Assembly: GCA_026261815.1 (NCBI GenBank)
Contig: JAMPIT010000230.1
Location: 4,101,501-4,165,500, forward strand
Direction: 5' to 3'
From: Monarcha castaneiventris obscurior
Taxonomy: Eukaryota; Chordata; Aves; Passeriformes; Monarchidae
DNA length: 64,000 bases
Positions 60,295 through 64,000 of the stretch are shown in pieces; the first letter of the stretch is position 1; each line of letters opens with the position of its first letter. The position numbers and the translations under genes are program-made. The notes beneath the pieces were generated by a model. That model saw only the letters and a list, made by a program, of their open reading frames with translations, made no database searches and was not told where the DNA came from.

Positions 60295-61623
60295 CAAATA
60301 AAAAAGTGGTTTGAGTCACATTATAGTGCTCACACACAAATCCTGCTCCCCAAAATGCCAAAAAAAAACCCAGAACAAGAAAAATGCAAAAGAAATTATG
60401 CTCAGCACAATCGTTGGTGAAATTCCAGTGCCTGGAGCCACCCTGGAGAGTGTTTCCTGTATAGTAAGAAACTGTGCTGGAGTCATGAGATACAAAATCC
60501 TAGTTGCCTTAGATGTGCCCAGTGAGGATAACAATGTACTTGTTCTAATCACTCCAAAAAAGGGTTTATCAGTCTGATCCTTCAGATACTCCTGAATTTC
60601 ACAGCCTGGATTTCAGAGTGTCCTCCAACAGTTCCGTTCCCACCAAAATTTCCCCCTGAATAAGGAAATGTGCCTTTCTCCTGAGCAGGCTACAGATTTC
60701 TCCATGCCTCAAACCGAGCACAGATTTATGCCATGGTGAGAAAGGCTCTTTCCCTGGAAGAGTTTGGCACCAGTGGCAGCTCTGGATTCCCCTGGGACAT
60801 CCTTGCTCCTGTGGCCTGTTGCAGAGACCGTGCTTGGATGGGTGGTACTTCCTCTGACTGACTGTTTCCCTTGTTGGAAGCCCTAAGAAGTTAAAGTCAA
60901 AGGATTGTAAAAGAACAGAGGAGGATAAGTTGCACTCAAGAGTTTTAAAGGAACCAGCCAAAGCAGTCTTAAATTCCTTAAAACTGATGGTTAGCAAGGC
61001 CATGAAACTGCAAGAAGGTAAATACAGTGATGTTTTTAAAGGATAAATAGTATGACTTGGGTAATTGCAGTTCTTTCTCTATGCCATTGATTCCACAGAA
61101 GATAATGGAACAGTCAATCTGGGATTTCACTGATATAGGACTAAAGGACAATAACATAATTAATGCTAATCTACCTAAGATTATTAGCAGTAGATCTTGT
61201 CAAACTAAAGTGGATAACTTTACTTGATAGCATTACAAACTATGCTGATAAGGGAAATAATATCCCTTTGATGGACTTAGGCTTTGCTAAAAAAATTGCC
61301 TTAGTCCTTAGAAAAATAGAAAATCAACACGGATGCATTAAATTGATTAAAAGCTGCTAATGGGAAGAGATCATTACTGGACAGGTGACCTGCTAGTCAA
61401 GACTGCTATTTAACGGTCCTGTCAAGGCTTTGAATAAAATCCTATCTGATAAAGCAAGGTAATGGCAGTAATGTTGGGGGTGTGATAAATAATGAGAGGA
61501 GGAGTGATGGAGATGGAATAGTCTGCATTGATTGGCAAACTGTGCCTCGGTGCTGTTCTGGCAGCACGCTGCCAGGCACTGGGCAATGCTCCACCTGCCC
61601 CAGGTGAGGGGATGGAAGCTGAT
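60295..61623. other. Intergenic or intronic DNA, no gene seen
   Basis: The minus-strand frame at 60599-61003 (134 codons) and the frames at 60311-60577 show no recognisable domain. No repeat family was recognised in this interval. Confidence 0.65.
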
Positions 61624-62007
61624 TGTGGCAGACTCAGGTTTGCCTTGCCCACCGATGGCCAGGTGCGTGAAGGAAGGAGGAAAAAAAAGGAGGGACTCCC
61701 TCATGGGACAGGGAAGGGTTTATTTGAGAGAAAAGCCACAAGGAGAGCTGATAAAATCAGGCAGGCATGGGGTTTTATACCCCTACATAGTAGGCAGGGA
61801 GAACATACAGTAACCAATAAAATACAGTTAGGGGGTCTTAGAAAAGGGGGGAGAAGGGACCAGGGCAAATGGGAGAAGGAGGGAGGGGGGTAGAGGAGCA
61901 ACAGGGGCCAATTACCAACTGAGGAGCAGAGAACTTTCTGGAGAAATAACCAAATATGAGCCATAAAGGGAAGAGGGGACAGCAGCCAATGGTCAGCGTG
62001 CTTCACA
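61624..62007 (-). mobile_element. LTR-like promoter region, minus strand
   Basis: On the minus strand this region is laid out like a retroviral LTR. Three CCAAT pentamers, inverted as ATTGG in element orientation, occur at the reverse complements of 61986-61990, 61908-61912 and 61814-61818. A TATA box (TATAAAA, reverse complement of 61773-61779) is followed about 55 bases later by AATAAA (reverse complement of 61719-61724). A C/T-rich U3 tract lies at 61835-61900 as read on the minus strand. Candidate TG and CA ends are at 61624 and 62007, but no target duplication pairs them, so both limits are provisional. The minus strand beyond 62007 holds a 116-codon frame (62003-62353) with one hydrophobic stretch, whose origin I cannot assign. 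No gag, pol or env domain was recognised. ERV class is not assigned. Confidence 0.6.
61773..61779 (-). promoter_or_regulatory. TATA box of the minus-strand LTR-like region
   Basis: The minus strand reads GGGTATAAAACCCC here, a near-ideal TATA box, with CCAAT-type elements upstream and a polyadenylation signal a short distance downstream. The combination is what identifies the region as an LTR rather than an ordinary promoter. Confidence 0.65.
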
Positions 62008-64000
62008 CAGCCTTTTGGGTGCTCACTGTAACTTCAGGCCCTTGTGCTGTGGAGGCATCAAACCACTGGACCTGTTGGTCTGCTTGGTCCAGCTCACCGT
62101 GGCTCTGGCCATGGCTCACCACAGCAAAACTGAGCTTGGCCAAGTAATGTGCCTTTTGCAACAGCACATACAAAGTCATGAATTGAACAATGAGCAAAAG
62201 GATGGATGCTGGACAGAGGCTGCTGCTCGAGAAACTGAGTCCCTGGAAGGGCTGGCCAAGGTGGATAAATTGACTCATTGTAGACTCCTGGTTTGCGGGT
62301 CTCACCAGTGGGTTGGAGGGGTTTCTTAGATCATCAAATAGGGGACCATCCAATTAGTTTTGAGAGGTTTGAAAATTTTAAATTCAGTTTTTTGTTGTTG
62401 TAGGCAGTTTTTGTTTTATCATATGACTATACATAACCAAAGTCTTCATTTAGCAAGTTACCCTGGACCATTTCTTCCATTAAGCATATGCTTAAATAGT
62501 TTGCTGAGCTGGGGACTCTCACCACAAGATACTCTTCCATTATCTTGTGGTTGTTTTTTCCCTTGGTTTCATAAACTCATTTGGATGCAGTGGTTTTCTG
62601 TGGTTTAATTTACTTTCTCTGTGTTATTATTGTCTCCAAACTGTGTATATTTACAAAAGGAATTAAATGAGTACTATTTATTTTACAGCCTGTAATGGCC
62701 CTTTTGGAGGGAAGCCATTATGTAGATACTTAGAACATACATCTTTTCGCATTAGAGAGCTCTCATGACATAAATACAAGAAAACAAATATCAGGCTCAG
62801 TCCTGGGAACAGTTTATCGCAAAATAGGCTTTATTTCCAAGAACAGCTCTGTAAAAAAATGGAACTATTCATTCAGCTGGGAGCGTCTCCTGATTTTTCC
62901 CCATTAAAGCAGGAGTTTGGTTATAGATGTCTGGGTAAAATCGTCATTAAAAAATTAATGTTCTTGTGTGTGAATAATTGCATGTGGAGAAATCGCAACC
63001 AGTTTCAGTAGGATTGTTGCTCCCAGTTTCAGCTCAGTTAAATGAAGAAGATTTAAAAACCCTTTTTTGTTGCATAGTCAGTACAGAAATCTTAAGCAGA
63101 AAGCTGAATCTGGACCAGTGTGATGAATGTGGCATTAGAAAGGTGAAAGGGTTTTTCTGGTAATGGAGAGGAGAGGAGAGGAAAAAGGGAAAAGGGAAAA
63201 AGGAAAAAGGGAAAGGGAAGCCCCAGGAAACAATTTAACAGAGAGAGAAATATATGAACTTGCTGGTAGTGGGTGACTTTCTCGACTGCCTTTTGTCAGG
63301 GACAGTGGTGACTGTTCTTTCAGATTTTGTTTGGGGGTGGTATTATCCCCCTTTGTCCAAACATATGTCTGCTTTGGCCTGGATGAAATTGTTTTCAAAA
63401 AATGACTGTATTGGAAAAGTTTTGTGGAGTGAGTATTATATCTTCTGCCTACAGTTCTTAAAATAAATGGTGTGGGCTTAAATGCAATTGGTCTACCACA
63501 GCTGAAGCCAAAGGGTCTTTTATTAAACATAAAAATTGTCTGGATGTATTGACCTTAACAGGGCAACAGTGATTTACCCCAGCTGAGAATCTGTCTCTGC
63601 ATGTTTGTTTATTTCCTTTGTTTTTCTTCTCTTCCTCACTGCTCCTCTGCGCACACACAAACGTTTTGCTTCTCTCATCCCTCCCTGCTCCTTCTGCACA
63701 CAGACAAATATATACATCTAGACTTGATTCTCATTCACTTTATTTTTAAATTTTGCTATGAAATTTAAGGCTGATTTCTGAACAGAGCCAGAAGTGCTTA
63801 AGTTTTTAAGCTCAAGAAATTTTTTCACTATTCATGCCAATCAAATCCAGCAATTTATATGGCATAAAGGCAGGCTGTGACTAGACAGGCTCAAAGATTA
63901 TTTCTTGACAACATATTAATGCCAAAAATCTCAGTTGTTTTATTCTGGTCATTGCTGTTCTATGGACACAGGAAAACAGTTTTATTATTTTTGTATGTCC
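62008..64000. other. Intergenic or intronic DNA, no gene seen
   Basis: Beyond the LTR-like region no exon was recognised. The part at 62860-63050 contains ATCGTCATTAAAAAATTAATG and GAATAATTGCATG and could be regulatory, but the evidence is thinner than for the three listed blocks. A long purine tract at 63165-63220 is listed separately. Frames at 63135-63530 and 63458-63658 partly reflect that tract. Confidence 0.65.
63165..63220 (+). repeat. 56-base uninterrupted purine tract
   Basis: Every base from 63165 to 63220 is A or G. The first 17 bases are GGAGA repeats, and the remainder alternates AAAA and GGG blocks. Such tracts can form triplex DNA and are prone to length change. The run stops abruptly at CCCC. 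Confidence 0.95.

Noticed and set aside
60599..61003. Minus-strand open frame of 134 codons
   Set aside because: No recognisable domain, no splice context I could support, and a length within chance expectation.
1..64000. tRNA, rRNA, CRISPR, operon or mitochondrial-insertion signals
   Set aside because: No B-box tRNA promoter words, regular spacers, ribosome-site-led gene strings or mitochondrial gene text were recognised.

Overview
The window reads as non-coding nuclear DNA from a bird: it is AT-rich, poor in CpG and shows no CpG island. The assignment rests on the repeats. There are several CR1 LINE copies with the usual avian 3' ends, and one solo LTR of the type that begins TGTCCTGG, which I associate with avian ERVL-like elements. 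I found no complete protein-coding gene, rRNA, tRNA, CRISPR array or bacterial-type feature. The open frames are short, overlap on both strands and lack codon structure, as expected by chance. The stretch is best read as a gene desert or the inside of a very large intron; the sequence alone cannot separate these.

Layout. About 1-8.4 kb is unannotatable single-copy DNA with an A-rich tract and a small duplication. Around 8.4-8.7 kb lies an old antisense CR1 3' region. From 14.2 to 15.3 kb sit an LTR-like block on the minus strand and a well-preserved CR1 3' end on the plus strand. Around 16.5-16.8 kb is a very old antisense CR1/L3-like copy that still encodes a recognisable reverse-transcriptase motif. 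From 17 to 31 kb there is no gene, but there are a 24-base poly(A) tract, an ATTA-rich candidate regulatory block near 21 kb and a GC-richer patch near 29 kb. Next come a decayed CR1 tail (31.3 kb), another ATTA-rich block (32.5-32.8 kb) and a clean 529 bp solo LTR flanked by a near-matching 5 bp duplication (33.4-34.0 kb).

From 34 to 43 kb the window holds small tandem duplications, a CR1 3' scrap (39.7 kb) and a third ATTA-rich block (42.5-42.8 kb). A plus-strand CR1 lies at 43.6-44.0 kb. From 44 to 52 kb there is an 18 bp tandem repeat and a weak EGF-like signature at 48.0 kb. A second ancient antisense CR1/L3-like copy, from a different part of the element, lies at 52.3-52.9 kb. The end of the window carries a poly(T) tract (53.5 kb), a perfect 16 bp hairpin (60.26 kb), a minus-strand LTR-like promoter region (61.6-62.0 kb) and a 56-base uninterrupted purine tract (63.2 kb).

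No set of genes here works together. The functional candidates are regulatory: the LTR-derived promoters and the ATTA-rich blocks. The old LINE copies are best read as fossils. No new biological system is visible. The two coding hints, an EGF-like signature and a hydrophobic minus-strand frame with splice-like edges, are weak and are listed as things to test.
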